Assembly: GCF_937468385.1 (NCBI RefSeq)
Contig: NZ_CALBWS010000018.1
Location: 1-64,000, forward strand
Reading direction: 5' to 3'
DNA: 64,000 nucleotides
Source of the DNA: Neobacillus rhizosphaerae
GTDB taxonomy: Bacteria; Bacillota; Bacilli; Bacillales; Cytobacillaceae
The notes under the pieces were generated by a model. That model made no database searches and had not been told where the DNA came from. It was given only the letters and a program-made list of their open reading frames with translations. Positions 27,314-36,510 of this stretch are shown piece after piece. Each line of letters begins with the position of its first letter. The stretch's first letter is position 1. The position numbers and the translations under genes are program-made.

Positions 27314-29359
27314 ATGATTAATGATAAAATTAAAGGTTTTTTTTATGGTGCGGATTATAATCCGGATCAATGGGATGAAGAAGTTTGGAGAGAAGACATA
27401 AGACAGATGAAGGTTCATGGAGTAAATGTTGTAACTCTCCCTGTATTTTCATGGGCTAAATTGCAGCCAAGTGAAGAGGAATTTGATTTTTCGTGGTTAG
27501 ATAAAATAGTAAATCTTCTATATGAAAATGGTATTTTCATAAACATGGCTACACCAACTGCAGCGCAGCCAGCTTGGATGAGTAAAAAATATCCAGATAT
27601 TACAAGAACGGATATTTATGGTCGCAAACGTAAACATGGTGGAAGGGTGAATTTTTGTCCAAATAGTTCCCACTATAAGAGATTGTCAAGTACTATAGCT
27701 GAAAAAATGGCTGAACATTATAAAAATAACCCAGCAATTGTGTTATGGCATGTTAACAATGAATATGGTGCCTATTGTTACTGTGAAAATTGTAGACAAG
27801 CTTTTATACAATGGTTAAAAAATAAATATATAACTTTAGAAAATTTAAATAGATGTTGGTATACAAGCTTTTGGGGTCATACAATATATGACTTTGATGA
27901 AATTGAGGTACCATCTGCATTAACAGAGATTTTACCAGGAGCTTTAGCAGGAAGAGATGGAACTTATTTTCAGCCCATGGCTATAGATTACAAAAGGTTC
28001 ATGTCAAATAGTTTGTTAGAATGTTTTAATGGAGAAGTGCAGGAAATAAGAAAATATCATAAAGAAACATCTATTACTACTAATATATGGAGTATTAGCC
28101 ATGAGTTAGACTTATTTAGGTGGGGAGAACAATGTGATGTTGCTTCTTGGGATAGTTATCCGTCAAATAAAGATCATCCAAGTGTAATTGCTTTTAGACA
28201 TGATGTGATAAGAGGATTAAAAAAAGGAAAACCCTTTTTATTAATGGAGCAAACACCTAGTCAGCAAAATTGGCAAGCCTATAATGCTCAAAAAAGACCA
28301 GGGGTAATGAGGCTGTTAAGCTATCAAAGTATAGCCCACGGTGCAGATGGAATAATGTTTTTTCAATGGAGGCAATCTCTAGGAGCCTGTGAAAAATATC
28401 ATGCTGCTATGGTGCCTCATGTTGGACATGAAAATACGCGGATGGGAAAAGAACTAAGCAAATTAGGCAAGGAATTACAATACCTTCAGGATAAAATAAT
28501 TGATTCTAGAACTGAATCAAAGGTAGCAATAATTATGGATTGGGCTAATTGGTGGGGAGTTGAATATTCAAGTGGACCTAGTGTAGATTTAACATATATT
28601 GATAGAATAATGAAATATTATAAAGCCTTATATGATTTAAATATACCGTTAGACATAGTTGAACCTACCTCAGATTTATCAAAATATGAAATAGTAATAG
28701 CTCCTCTTTTATATATGGTTAGTGATGCCTCTATAGAAAATATTAATAAATTTGTAAGTAGGGGCGGTACATTCATAACAACATTCTTTAGTGGCATTGT
28801 TGATGAAAATGATATTGTAAGACTTGGTGGATATCCAGGTGCCTTTAAGGAACTACTTGGTATATGGGTAGAAGAGGTTGATGCACTATATCCTGATATG
28901 AAGAATGGAATAAGGGTAGAAAAGCAGCTGGAGGAAAATGAGAAAACCTTTGAATGTAAATTAATATGCGAAGTAGTTCACAATGAAAATGCAATTGTAC
29001 TAGGAACCTTCACAGAAGATTACTATAAAGGCTTACCTGCAATAACAGAGAATTCTTATGGAAGTGGAAAGGCCATATATGTGGCATCTGAACCAGAGGA
29101 CAATTTAATAAAAGTATTAATTGAAAAATATTGCGGAGAAAAGAATATTAAACCTATATTTAAAACTGATGCAGAGGTAGAGATAACCAGAAGAGTGAAG
29201 GAAAATAATGAATATATATTTATATTAAACCACAGCAATATTTTACAAAAGGTATCGCTTGGAAAAAACTCATACACTGATTTATTCAATGGAGAGATTT
29301 TAGAAAATGAAATAGAAATTGAACCAAAGGATGTATTAATTTTAAAAAACTCGGGTTAG
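27314..29359 (+). CDS. GH42 beta-galactosidase
   Basis: This protein of about 681 residues has the GH42 TIM barrel (YGADYNPDQWDEEVWREDI at the front), the acid/base Glu150 in LWHVNNEYGAYC and the nucleophile Glu312 in LLMEQTPSQQNW. Four zinc-site cysteines are present (C115, C155, C157, C160), followed by a glutamine-amidotransferase-like domain from about residue 390. The start at 27314 has AAGGAGCG 10-17 bases upstream; the in-frame 27278 start would overlap the phosphorylase gene. It has no signal peptide, so it works inside the cell, probably on imported galacto-oligosaccharides alongside the phosphorylase. Confidence 0.92.
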   Translation: MINDKIKGFFYGADYNPDQWDEEVWREDIRQMKVHGVNVVTLPVFSWAKLQPSEEEFDFSWLDKIVNLLYENGIFINMATPTAAQPAWMSKKYPDITRTDIYGRKRKHGGRVNFCPNSSHYKRLSSTIAEKMAEHYKNNPAIVLWHVNNEYGAYCYCENCRQAFIQWLKNKYITLENLNRCWYTSFWGHTIYDFDEIEVPSALTEILPGALAGRDGTYFQPMAIDYKRFMSNSLLECFNGEVQEIRKYHKETSITTNIWSISHELDLFRWGEQCDVASWDSYPSNKDHPSVIAFRHDVIRGLKKGKPFLLMEQTPSQQNWQAYNAQKRPGVMRLLSYQSIAHGADGIMFFQWRQSLGACEKYHAAMVPHVGHENTRMGKELSKLGKELQYLQDKIIDSRTESKVAIIMDWANWWGVEYSSGPSVDLTYIDRIMKYYKALYDLNIPLDIVEPTSDLSKYEIVIAPLLYMVSDASIENINKFVSRGGTFITTFFSGIVDENDIVRLGGYPGAFKELLGIWVEEVDALYPDMKNGIRVEKQLEENEKTFECKLICEVVHNENAIVLGTFTEDYYKGLPAITENSYGSGKAIYVASEPEDNLIKVLIEKYCGEKNIKPIFKTDAEVEITRRVKENNEYIFILNHSNILQKVSLGKNSYTDLFNGEILENEIEIEPKDVLILKNSG

Positions 29360-29368
29360 CTACCCGAG
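29350..29368. terminator. Hairpin at the end of the GH42 gene
   Basis: ctcgggt / acccgag surrounds the stop codon. The T-run lies on the minus-strand side, so on the plus strand it is only a weak stop signal. A second imperfect hairpin with T-tail follows at about 29396-29436. Confidence 0.5.
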
Positions 29369-29395
29369 ATTATACTAAAAGAGTGACAAACACAG

Positions 29396-29440
29396 GGCTA
29401 TTCCTTATGGGGTAAGCCTTTTTGTTTTTTGTGGACTCGG
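29396..29440 (+). terminator. Probable terminator of the island operon
   Basis: Imperfect stem gggctattcc / ggggtaagcc followed by TTTTTGTTTTTT. Confidence 0.6.
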
Positions 29441-29772
29441 AAAACTTTATTATCACTGCGAAACGAAAGAATGCTGGTTTGAGTGGGGGGAAATCTGAAG
29501 GTTTTATTTTCGATATAAATAGTAGAAATAAAAAAGGAGAAAAAAATTTACAGGTTTTTTCTCTTTTTTTATAAGGGTTAGGGATAGAGTATTGAGGGTT
29601 CATTGATTATTGGTTCATGGACTTTCAGTCCTTTTTTAGATAAATCTAAATTTATAATAAAAAAAACCAAGTATATTGACCAAATGATTGATGTTCTAAG
29701 CATCATCTTATTGAAGGTAATCCTTTCCATAAGGAAGAATATATATAATAAAGAATAATGTCGATAAAAAAT
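29441..29772. other. Noncoding stretch right of the island
   Basis: AT-rich sequence with many short A and T runs and no convincing reading frame or ribosome binding site. It marks the change from the island to decayed genes. Confidence 0.4.
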
Positions 29773-30086
29773 ATGAAAAAGGTTAAGAAATTCATATCAA
29801 GAAATTTTCCAGAAAACCTTCCAAGGTTACATTAACTTCCCTAATTGCAACTATTGGAGTATCCATTTTACTTATGTGTTTGTTGAAGCTATCAAGATTT
29901 GAGTCAAAGATTGTACATATGATTGGGAAGTAACAATCGCTATTTCTTTACCGTTTTTAATATTGAACCCTTTATTTGGTTTTATCTATTTTTTTTTCAT
30001 TCAAGGAAAAAGTAAAATCATGTATATCTATTGTTTTTGCATTTATAGCCTTTATGTTTAGATATTTTGTTCCATTTGCTCCATAG
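29773..30086 (+). pseudogene. Frameshifted remnant of a membrane protein
   Basis: Hydrophobic segments can be joined across frames: MKKVKKFISRNFPENLP, then VTLTSLIATIGVSILLMCLL, then IAISLPFLILNPLFGFIYFF, then ISIVFAFIAFMFRYFVPFA before a stop. At least three frame changes are needed. No family is recognised. The decay suggests this segment is no longer used. Confidence 0.45.
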
Positions 30087-30110
30087 AAGCCATTCAGGTA
30101 ATATCAGGGG

Positions 30111-30440
30111 GTGAATAATATTCGAAGATTGTCAGCGATATTGGGGATAATTTCAGGAGTGTTATCCATTTGCCTGTGGATCGTTTTTAGCTTCTTCAAT
30201 CCCTATTCAAATGAAAGAGATATCGAACCCATATCAAATACTTTTATTATGCTATATCTTCCTGCCTGTATGGCAATCATTTCTTCTTTAAATTCCAAAA
30301 AGGTATTAATGCTGATTGCTTTCATTTGGTCGTTACCAATCAGTTTGTATGTAGCGATGACTCCGAGCATATTTGCTTTGTTTGGAGTTACATGTTTTGC
30401 CTACTTACTCAGTTATTTGCTAATGCTTTCGAAAAGGTAA
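30111..30440 (+). CDS. Small membrane protein, unknown (109 aa)
   Basis: This frame of about 109 residues has three to four hydrophobic helices (LSAILGIISGVLSICLWIVF, then LPACMAIISS, then LMLIAFIWSLPISLYVAM and a last one). The start is uncertain: GTG 30111 directly abuts a GGGGG run, leaving no proper spacing for a ribosome binding site. A start near 30120-30129 would fit the spacing better but uses unusual codons. It lies in a decayed stretch and could itself be a remnant. No family is recognised. Confidence 0.45.
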   Translation: MNNIRRLSAILGIISGVLSICLWIVFSFFNPYSNERDIEPISNTFIMLYLPACMAIISSLNSKKVLMLIAFIWSLPISLYVAMTPSIFALFGVTCFAYLLSYLLMLSKR

Positions 30441-30494
30441 CTACCTTTTTTAATGAAAAGAAAAAATTCTACTAAATAATGGGGGTGATTGTCA

Positions 30495-30803
30495 GTGATC
30501 AAAGATTTACGAAATTCCATAAATCGATTAACAGAAAGTGAAGCAAAGACTATTTTACTACATACGTTAATGCGAATAGAAATGATACAAGAATCCAATG
30601 AATCACAAAAGCAGATGATTGCTGATTTATTCTCATGGTGTAACGAAATATTACGCCTAAATAGAAGGAATGTTAAAAGAGAATACAAAACTGTACATAT
30701 CGTGTGTGGAGAATCTCCTGCAGGTTCTTTACGAGTTGGCTTAGAGCGGGGACAACTAACCCTCAGTTCGTCAATAAAAACGACTCTCTCAAAGCGATTA
30801 TAA
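30495..30803 (+). pseudogene. C-terminally truncated DUF1835 protein
   Basis: GGGGGTGA precedes GTG 30495. The helical N-terminus (RLTESEAKTILLHTLMRIEM) and the DUF1835 opening (KTVHIVCGESPAGSLRVGL) are intact. The rest of DUF1835 and the DUF3658 partner domain are missing. The frame instead runs into the terminator at 30788 with unrelated residues. Full-length relatives are roughly three times longer. A deletion is the likely cause. Confidence 0.6.
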
Positions 30804-30826
30804 TACTTTTGAGAGGGTCTTCTTTA
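30788..30826 (+). terminator. Hairpin terminator after the truncated gene
   Basis: Stem gactctctcaaa / tttgagagggtc (one G-T pair) followed by TTCTTT. Confidence 0.75.
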
Positions 30827-30848
30827 CATATGAAAAGCTATTTGCTGA

Positions 30849-31037
30849 TTGCTTTATTTACCCGCTGACGAAGTGGTGGAGCTGCTTATGGAAGGGAAAA
30901 GCAATAAACAAATAGCTAGTAGCTTGTTTTTAACGAAGGGTACGGTTAAAAACTATATTTCTCGAATTCTAGACAAGCTCGAGCTCAACAACCGCACTGA
31001 GCTGGTGTTATATTTGCAGAATATGCATAAGACGTAG
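30849..31037 (+). pseudogene. Fragment of a NarL/LuxR-type response regulator
   Basis: The frame carries only the LuxR-type helix-turn-helix (ELLMEGKSNKQIASSLF and TKGTVKNYISRILDKLEL, NRTELVLYLQ). The receiver domain and the usual LT(E/P)RE(K/V)EVL start of the HTH are lost or altered. It resembles the DesR/LiaR class. With no start signal it is a gene relic. A proper terminator follows, left over from the original gene. Confidence 0.65.
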
Positions 31038-31060
31038 AAAATCGATAAAAATAATAACAG

Positions 31061-31095
31061 AAAGCAGAAGCCAATTTAGGTTTCTGCTTTTTTAG
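31061..31095 (+). terminator. Terminator of the LuxR-type relic
   Basis: Stem aaagcagaagcc / ggtttctgcttt followed by a T-run. Confidence 0.85.
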
Positions 31096-31413
31096 TGTTT
31101 GGGTTTAAATATAGGGAACCATCACAAGTAACGGTTCACTGGTAACGGTTAACCAAAGCCTTTTTCCTTGAAAGTAGCAGCGTTAAGACCTTGGTTTTTG
31201 CGTGTTCCTTGGGGCTTGTGGACGGACTTCTTCCTTTTTTACCAGCTTTAAATAGTTAATAATTATCAGATAATAGTAGATATTTTACTATATAAATAAT
31301 TATAATAGTAGATATAGTGATATTTGGTACAGTAAAGGTGTGTTCCTAGGTGGCGCCTTTCTTTTTGTAACACCTAAGCTTTTGCAAATATAGGGGATAA
31401 GGAAGCGGTTTTA
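31096..31413. other. Intergenic region before mqo
   Basis: It holds two copies of gtaacggtt close together (about 31128 and 31141) and, at 31275-31325, two copies of atagtagatat within very AT-rich DNA that probably contain the mqo promoter. The exact promoter hexamers are ambiguous. Confidence 0.4.
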
Positions 31414-32916
31414 ATGAGCAACATACAGAATAAATCAGACGTTATCTTAATTGGTGCCGGAGTCATGAGCGCGACTTTGGGATCATTACTGAAAGAGTTA
31501 GCACCGGAATGGGAAATCAAAGTGTTTGAGAAACTCGCAAACGCAGGAGAAGAAAGCACTAACGAATGGAATAATGCGGGTACGGGCCATTCTGCACTGT
31601 GCGAACTTAACTATACATCCGAAAAATCTGACGGATCTATAGATATTAGCAAAGCTATAAAAATTAATGAACAGTTTCAGGTTTCAAGACAGTTTTGGTC
31701 TTATCTTGTAAACAGCAATCTTATTCGTAATCCGCAGGACTTTATCAAGCCAATACCTCATATGAGTTTAGTACAAGGGGAAAAAAACGTAACTTTTTTG
31801 AAAAAACGTTTTAAAGCGCTATCAAACAATCCCTTGTTTCAAGGAATGGAATTTTCCGATGACCATGAAAAACTGACGGAATGGATTCCGCTTATCATGG
31901 AAGGCCGTACATTGAATGAACCGATAGCGGCAACAAAAATCGACTCTGGAACGGATGTCAACTTTGGTGCATTAACACGCATGCTGTTTGAGCACCTAAA
32001 GAGTAAAAACGTCGAGATCAACTATAAGCATAGTGTGGAGGATATTAAACGTACTAGCGACGGCTTATGGGAATTGAAAGTGTGGAATATGGATACTGGT
32101 AACATCGAACGTCATACTGCAAAATTCGTCTTTATTGGCGGTGGGGGAGGAAGTCTGCCTTTACTGCAAAAAACCGGTATTCCTGAGTCAAAACATATTG
32201 GAGGATTCCCGGTAAGCGGACTATTTATGGTATGTAATAATCCGGAAGTTGTAGCGCAGCATCATGCAAAAGTATATGGTAAAGCTAAGGTTGGTGCTCC
32301 GCCAATGTCTGTTCCGCATCTTGATACAAGATATATCGACAACAAAAAAACATTGCTGTTTGGACCGTTTGCCGGCTTCTCGCCAAAGTTCTTAAAAACT
32401 GGTTCAAATTTTGATTTGATAGGTTCCGTAAAAACGAATAATGTTCTCACTATGTTGGCAGCAGGCGTAAAAGAGATGGCATTGACAAAATACCTGATCC
32501 AGCAAGTTATGTTATCGAATGAAAAGCGCATGGAAGAATTGCGCGAGTTTATACCGAACGCCCAAAGCGAGGATTGGGGTATAGTGGTTGCAGGTCAACG
32601 TGTACAAGTGATCAAAGATACTGAGGCCGGCGGTAAAGGAACACTTCAATTTGGTACGGAAGTTATTAGTGCCGCTGATGGCTCGATCGCTGCATTGCTC
32701 GGCGCTTCTCCGGGTGCTTCTACTGCCGTTCACGTAATGCTTGAAGTATTAGAAAAATGCTTCCCACAACATTTTGAAGAGTGGGAATCGAAAATAATAG
32801 AAATGATTCCTTCTTATGGCGTGTCACTAGTGGAAAACCCAGAGCTTTTCCAAGAAATTTATACTTCAACAGCGCAGACACTTGGTCTAAGCGAAAAAGA
32901 ACTGGTCTATAGTTAA
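31414..32916 (+). CDS. mqo: Malate:quinone oxidoreductase
   Basis: This 500-residue FAD-dependent peripheral membrane enzyme oxidises malate to oxaloacetate and passes electrons to quinone. The N-terminal Rossmann motif [17 protein letters not shown] is followed by the Mqo signatures [40 protein letters not shown] and GGFPVSG. C-terminal [24 protein letters not shown] and [15 protein letters not shown] also match. Length equals the family norm. Its function connects with the class I fumarase at 10945, which supplies malate. Confidence 0.93.
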   Translation: MSNIQNKSDVILIGAGVMSATLGSLLKELAPEWEIKVFEKLANAGEESTNEWNNAGTGHSALCELNYTSEKSDGSIDISKAIKINEQFQVSRQFWSYLVNSNLIRNPQDFIKPIPHMSLVQGEKNVTFLKKRFKALSNNPLFQGMEFSDDHEKLTEWIPLIMEGRTLNEPIAATKIDSGTDVNFGALTRMLFEHLKSKNVEINYKHSVEDIKRTSDGLWELKVWNMDTGNIERHTAKFVFIGGGGGSLPLLQKTGIPESKHIGGFPVSGLFMVCNNPEVVAQHHAKVYGKAKVGAPPMSVPHLDTRYIDNKKTLLFGPFAGFSPKFLKTGSNFDLIGSVKTNNVLTMLAAGVKEMALTKYLIQQVMLSNEKRMEELREFIPNAQSEDWGIVVAGQRVQVIKDTEAGGKGTLQFGTEVISAADGSIAALLGASPGASTAVHVMLEVLEKCFPQHFEEWESKIIEMIPSYGVSLVENPELFQEIYTSTAQTLGLSEKELVYS

Positions 32917-33096
32917 TTCTTTGGATGTTGAAACAAAGGTATTGAATAAAAAGTTTAAGCAACATTTTTCGTCAATGGACAATCGTTTCTATGATGAAGA
33001 GATTGAAAAAGGCAATGAATGAAAAAAACAGAGATAAAATAAAAAATTTACTTAAGGAATTGAGTAAATAATAGAATTTCATTGGAAATAAAACAT

Positions 33097-33134
33097 AGAA
33101 CCTTTAATCTATCTTTGGATTGAAGGTTCTTTTC
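33097..33134 (+). terminator. Terminator downstream of mqo
   Basis: Stem agaacctttaatc / gattgaaggttct (one G-T pair) followed by TTTT. It runs directly into the 179-bp repeat. Confidence 0.85.
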
Positions 33135-33321
33135 TGTGGAAAAGGAGCGGAGCGCCGCAAAAATGAATCACTTTAACCAGTTAAAGTGAAATACCCATTT
33201 CACTAGACGAAAGATGTGAAGTCTAGCTCTGCTCTCACCGCCTTTATTAGGTGACTACGGCTTGTTCTCTAAATTTATTTCCATGGTAGGGTTGGGAGTT
33301 GAGGCTCATTATAGTTTTTTT
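33131..33321 (+). repeat. Structured 179-bp repeat, copy 1
   Basis: The first 179 bases (33131-33309) align without gaps to 45745-45923 with only five differences by eye, and similarity continues for about ten more. It contains hairpins cactttaaccagttaaagtg and ctagac...gtctag, and a GC-rich start gcggagcgccgc. Both copies start inside the T-run of a terminator. No reading frame is conserved. It could be a MITE-like element or a structured RNA. Confidence 0.85.
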
Positions 33322-33416
33322 AATATTCGCAGTTAGAGTTTAGTACATAGATTTAACATAGGTGATTTACATCGAAAAAAGTGGTCTATTTACAGTCATT
33401 AGAAAAAATGCAGAAT

Positions 33417-33445
33417 TTGTCGAAATTAGTAGTTTTTTGTATTAT
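33417..33445 (+). promoter_or_regulatory. SigA-type promoter
   Basis: TTGTCG, 17 bases, TATTAT, 46 bases before the start of the small STAS-like gene. Confidence 0.6.
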
Positions 33446-33491
33446 AGTAACAATGTCGCATAAAAGAACTCGCTACTGGAGGATAAAAGTC

Positions 33492-33854
33492 ATGGGGAAA
33501 TTGTATAAGATTTATTTAGATACAGAGAAAGGCATTTTGTTTGTAAAAGCGAGTGGCTTCTTTAAAGAGGAAGATGCAAAAGTATACATAAGCGAGTTTC
33601 AAACAACTGTAAATACTATTAATCCTTCAATCTATAATTTAATTCTTGATGTAAGTGAACAAGAGGCAGTGGCTACACATGTATTTGATGATATTAGATT
33701 TGCGTTAAGGTTATATTCATCTGCAAAGTTTAAAAAGATTGTGGTCATCAATCCAACCTCTGCAGTTTCAAAAATGCAAATTGATCATTGTGCAAAGGAA
33801 ATTAAATTCACAGCTGTATTTGTAGATTCCGCTGAAGAAGCGTACAGTTTATGA
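33492..33854 (+). CDS. Small STAS/SpoIIAA-like protein
   Basis: This protein of about 120 residues has an alternating strand-helix pattern. YKIYLDTEKGILFVKASGFF and EFQTTVNTINPSIYNLILD resemble the STAS-like or SpoIIAA-like fold. The start at 33492 follows TGGAGGA; the longer in-frame start at 33381 lies upstream of the promoter. No phosphorylatable serine motif of classical anti-sigma antagonists is evident, so its role is unknown. It stands alone between a promoter and a region with no genes. Confidence 0.6.
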   Translation: MGKLYKIYLDTEKGILFVKASGFFKEEDAKVYISEFQTTVNTINPSIYNLILDVSEQEAVATHVFDDIRFALRLYSSAKFKKIVVINPTSAVSKMQIDHCAKEIKFTAVFVDSAEEAYSL

Positions 33855-34105
33855 AACTGTTAGTATTACCAAAGAAGATCATTTTGACTAGAAAAATAAT
33901 TCAACACTATAAATGGCTATAATTATACGGGATAAAATGTTAAAAGCTATTCTATCAATGAACCATTACATTCTGTTAAAATGAGTATATTCATTTTTAG
34001 AAATCAGAACTGGAATGGTGAACAAGCCTTGAATTTCTTACCGATATCCAGTGTTGTTACCACATACACTCCTGACACGTAGGATGTGTGACACTCCTCA
34101 TATTA
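33855..34105. other. Gene-free stretch
   Basis: Apart from the bidirectional terminator that follows, I see no supported gene. A short frame from about 33980 lacks a ribosome binding site. Confidence 0.4.
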
Positions 34106-34147
34106 AAAAAGGCAACTAATCCATTATTTTGGGATGTTGCCTTTTTA
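34105..34147. terminator. Bidirectional terminator
   Basis: aaaaaggcaac / gttgccttttt with a loop of about 20 bases. It may end the TetR gene from the right. Confidence 0.8.
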
Positions 34148-34260
34148 CGTTTCGTGAATCGAATTTACGAAGCTTATTTATATATGAATTATGTTATACA
34201 TCCTAAAGGTGTCGTTATTGCCTAACTGGGGGAGCACTTCAGAGTTAGGTAAGTTCTTGA

Positions 34261-35154
34261 TTAATCAGTGATTTCTATTTGAGTAAAATAAGCTTCAATC
34301 AGTTGTTCGAGCTTTTGGAGATGTACTTTTTCAGAAAATAGCTGACCTGATTTCAATGATAAAAGAGCACTTTCAACTAGAAATTGGCGTGGATTTTTAG
34401 AGTCCAATAATTCTTCCTGTATAAAATCTAGCAAATTGGCGTATTTTAAATGATCATGATTCAGATTCTTTTTTACTGCTAATAAAGTTTGGTAAAGATT
34501 CTGTTGAAAAGCTTGGTCTTTTTTCTTGCAATTAGGTAACCAACTGTCTAATTGTTCAGGATCAATTAAGCGGTCCCCTGTTTCAGTCACTTCGTCAACG
34601 ATTTTGACCAAACGCTCAACGCTGTAGCGAATCACTCGGTTGACACTGGAACCTGATTCATTGGCCATATAATTATATTTAAGGTTATTTTGCAGAATCC
34701 CCATAAACATAATCGCACAATCTAACAAAAAGGCTTTCTTACTATTGCCGAAAATGTCGACGAAACGTTCGTAAAGCCAGCGAATCCAGTTGAGGTGACC
34801 TTGTTTTATGTAATCTAGAAGATCTACATCATTCGATACCATCACTTCATCGAAAAGGGCAATTAACTTGTTTCTTTTATTCATCTTCATTTGCAATTCA
34901 ATTTGCGCAATAAAAATGTCAATATCTGAGGGATCTTGACCTATCAGCAGGTCATTCCGATCCTTTTCAAGCTTCTGATAAATTGATTTGAAAATAGCTA
35001 GTAATAACTCGGTTTTAGATGAAAAATAATTATAAAATGTTCCTTTCGAAATTCCGCTATAATCTAAAATTTCCTGAATGGATGTGGCTTGAAACCCCTT
35101 ATCCATAAATAATTGGTGTGCCATCTTAATGACATTTTGCTTCCGGTCAATCAT
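34261..35154 (-). CDS. TetR family transcriptional regulator (long)
   Basis: This 297-residue protein has an N-terminal TetR helix-turn-helix (residues 5-55: AHQLFMDKGFQATSIQEILDY and GISKGTFYNYFSSKTELL). A long helical ligand domain follows, about 100 residues longer than the usual TetR protein. The YerO-like class, controlling efflux pumps in bacilli, has this size. No efflux gene is next to it. The upstream region (35155-35210) is AT-rich, with tactacctgtataaagtta around the start that may hold its operator. The stop is followed by a bidirectional terminator. Confidence 0.82.
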   Translation of the reverse strand: MIDRKQNVIKMAHQLFMDKGFQATSIQEILDYSGISKGTFYNYFSSKTELLLAIFKSIYQKLEKDRNDLLIGQDPSDIDIFIAQIELQMKMNKRNKLIALFDEVMVSNDVDLLDYIKQGHLNWIRWLYERFVDIFGNSKKAFLLDCAIMFMGILQNNLKYNYMANESGSSVNRVIRYSVERLVKIVDEVTETGDRLIDPEQLDSWLPNCKKKDQAFQQNLYQTLLAVKKNLNHDHLKYANLLDFIQEELLDSKNPRQFLVESALLSLKSGQLFSEKVHLQKLEQLIEAYFTQIEITD

Positions 35155-35396
35155 ATAATCACCTTTATTTTAAATTATACTACCTGTATAAAGTTATAGT
35201 AGCCTATTCCCATGATTTTTACAAATCCAGTATTTTCATAGATATTTTTAAAAGGCAATATTTGAACTGATGGTATAGTATATGGTTTTGTGAAATTGAA
35301 TGTAAAAGAAGTAGCTACTACTGCAATAAAGCATGTAGTAGGGAAACTTACATCTGCTGCAATGGATGAAATGAAGCAGCAAACTGATTTTAATAG
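35155..35396. other. Gene-free stretch before the MBL gene
   Basis: A short GTG frame at 35290 (about 50 codons, running through the next terminator) has no ribosome binding site and is not called. No other signal is clear apart from AT-rich promoter-like DNA near the TetR start. Confidence 0.35.
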
Positions 35397-35424
35397 AAGG
35401 CAACTAACTGGCGTTGCCTTTTTC
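35397..35424 (+). terminator. Hairpin terminator
   Basis: aaggcaac / gttgcctt with loop taactggc and a T-run. The stem is the same as the core of the terminator at 34105. Confidence 0.75.
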
Positions 35425-35609
35425 TATTTCCTGAAAAGGGCTTAGGCATCTTCTATTAATCTTCAGGATTGACTAGGAACCATTAGAAATGATTGATTAT
35501 TCATTCATTTTACTATACATTTATTTAAAGAGTTGTGAAAATTCAAAAAGTTAAAAAGGATTGAAGTAATTGCATTTGTAAAACGGTGAAAGGGGTGTAA
35601 TCGAAATCC

Positions 35610-36425
35610 ATGATTCATTTGCATATGACTGAAGATGTTATTTGTGTTGAGGGGAATGTTGTAAGGTCTGGCCTGAAAGTAGGTACGGTTTATTCTTTTT
35701 TGGTAGATGGGATGTTAATCGATACAGGACCACAATCTCTTGAAGATGATTTTATTTCTTTTTATAAGAATAATTCGTTTGACTTGGTTACATTAACACA
35801 TAGTCATGAGGACCATAGCGGAAATGCTCCATGGATACAAGCAAACAGAAATGTTCCCATTTATGTTCATCCAGAGGGAATAGATATTTGTACACAGTCT
35901 AGTCCGTATCCAAAGTATCGGCAGATTACCTGGGGAGTGCGCAAAGAATTCCAAGCAATGCCGCTTGGAGATATGATTCAATCTCGAAGACAAGAATGGA
36001 CTGTGATTTATACACCCGGCCATGCCCATGACCATGTCTCTTTACTTCATGAAGACACAGGTAGGCTATTTTCCGGTGATTTGTTTGTTTCTACGAAGAC
36101 AAAGGTAATCATGGAAAGTGAATCGATTCCAGTTATTATGGAGTCTATTCGAACCCTGCTCTCTTACGATTTTGAGTCGATGTTTTGCTGTCATGCTGGG
36201 TACATACAGAATGGAAAAGGGATGATGAAGCAAAAGTTGGATTATCTTGACAATCTTTACGGGGAAGTGAAAAATCTGCACAAAGACGGACTCACAATTG
36301 CCGAAATCAATCAAAAGCTTTTTCCGAAAAAGTACCCAATTATTGCTTTTTCCGGAGGGGAATGGGACTCCTTGCATATCATTTTTTCCATTATTTCCTC
36401 TATAGAAAAAACGCACGTTAACTAA
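35610..36425 (+). CDS. Metallo-beta-lactamase-fold hydrolase
   Basis: This 271-residue soluble protein has the metal-binding motif THSHEDHSG (His64, His66, Asp68, His69), then TPGHAHDHVS and SGDLFVSTKT supplying further ligands. It has the general layout of glyoxalase II/lactonase-like MBL enzymes, but the substrate is unknown. The ATG at 35610 follows GAAAGGGGTG. RidA is encoded 85 bases downstream; the two could share a transcript, since no terminator lies between them. Confidence 0.8.
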   Translation: MIHLHMTEDVICVEGNVVRSGLKVGTVYSFLVDGMLIDTGPQSLEDDFISFYKNNSFDLVTLTHSHEDHSGNAPWIQANRNVPIYVHPEGIDICTQSSPYPKYRQITWGVRKEFQAMPLGDMIQSRRQEWTVIYTPGHAHDHVSLLHEDTGRLFSGDLFVSTKTKVIMESESIPVIMESIRTLLSYDFESMFCCHAGYIQNGKGMMKQKLDYLDNLYGEVKNLHKDGLTIAEINQKLFPKKYPIIAFSGGEWDSLHIIFSIISSIEKTHVN

Positions 36426-36510
36426 ATTGACTCTGAATTAAGAGGTGTGTCAGGAACCACTACCCTAAGATTTAAAATAGATAGTGTAGAAATTAAAAGG
36501 GGGATATATA

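Noticed and set aside
17172..31095. Prophage or integrative conjugative element
   Set aside because: Apart from the recombinase relic there are no structural, replication, relaxase or transfer genes. The content is sugar metabolism and decayed chromosomal genes.
32921..33075. Short acidic/basic peptide frames after mqo
   Set aside because: Two tiny frames separated by a stop, weak start signals, no family match; possibly a relic but not supportable.
35290..35445. Short GTG frame of about 50 codons with some helical character
   Set aside because: It has no ribosome binding site and reads through a terminator hairpin.
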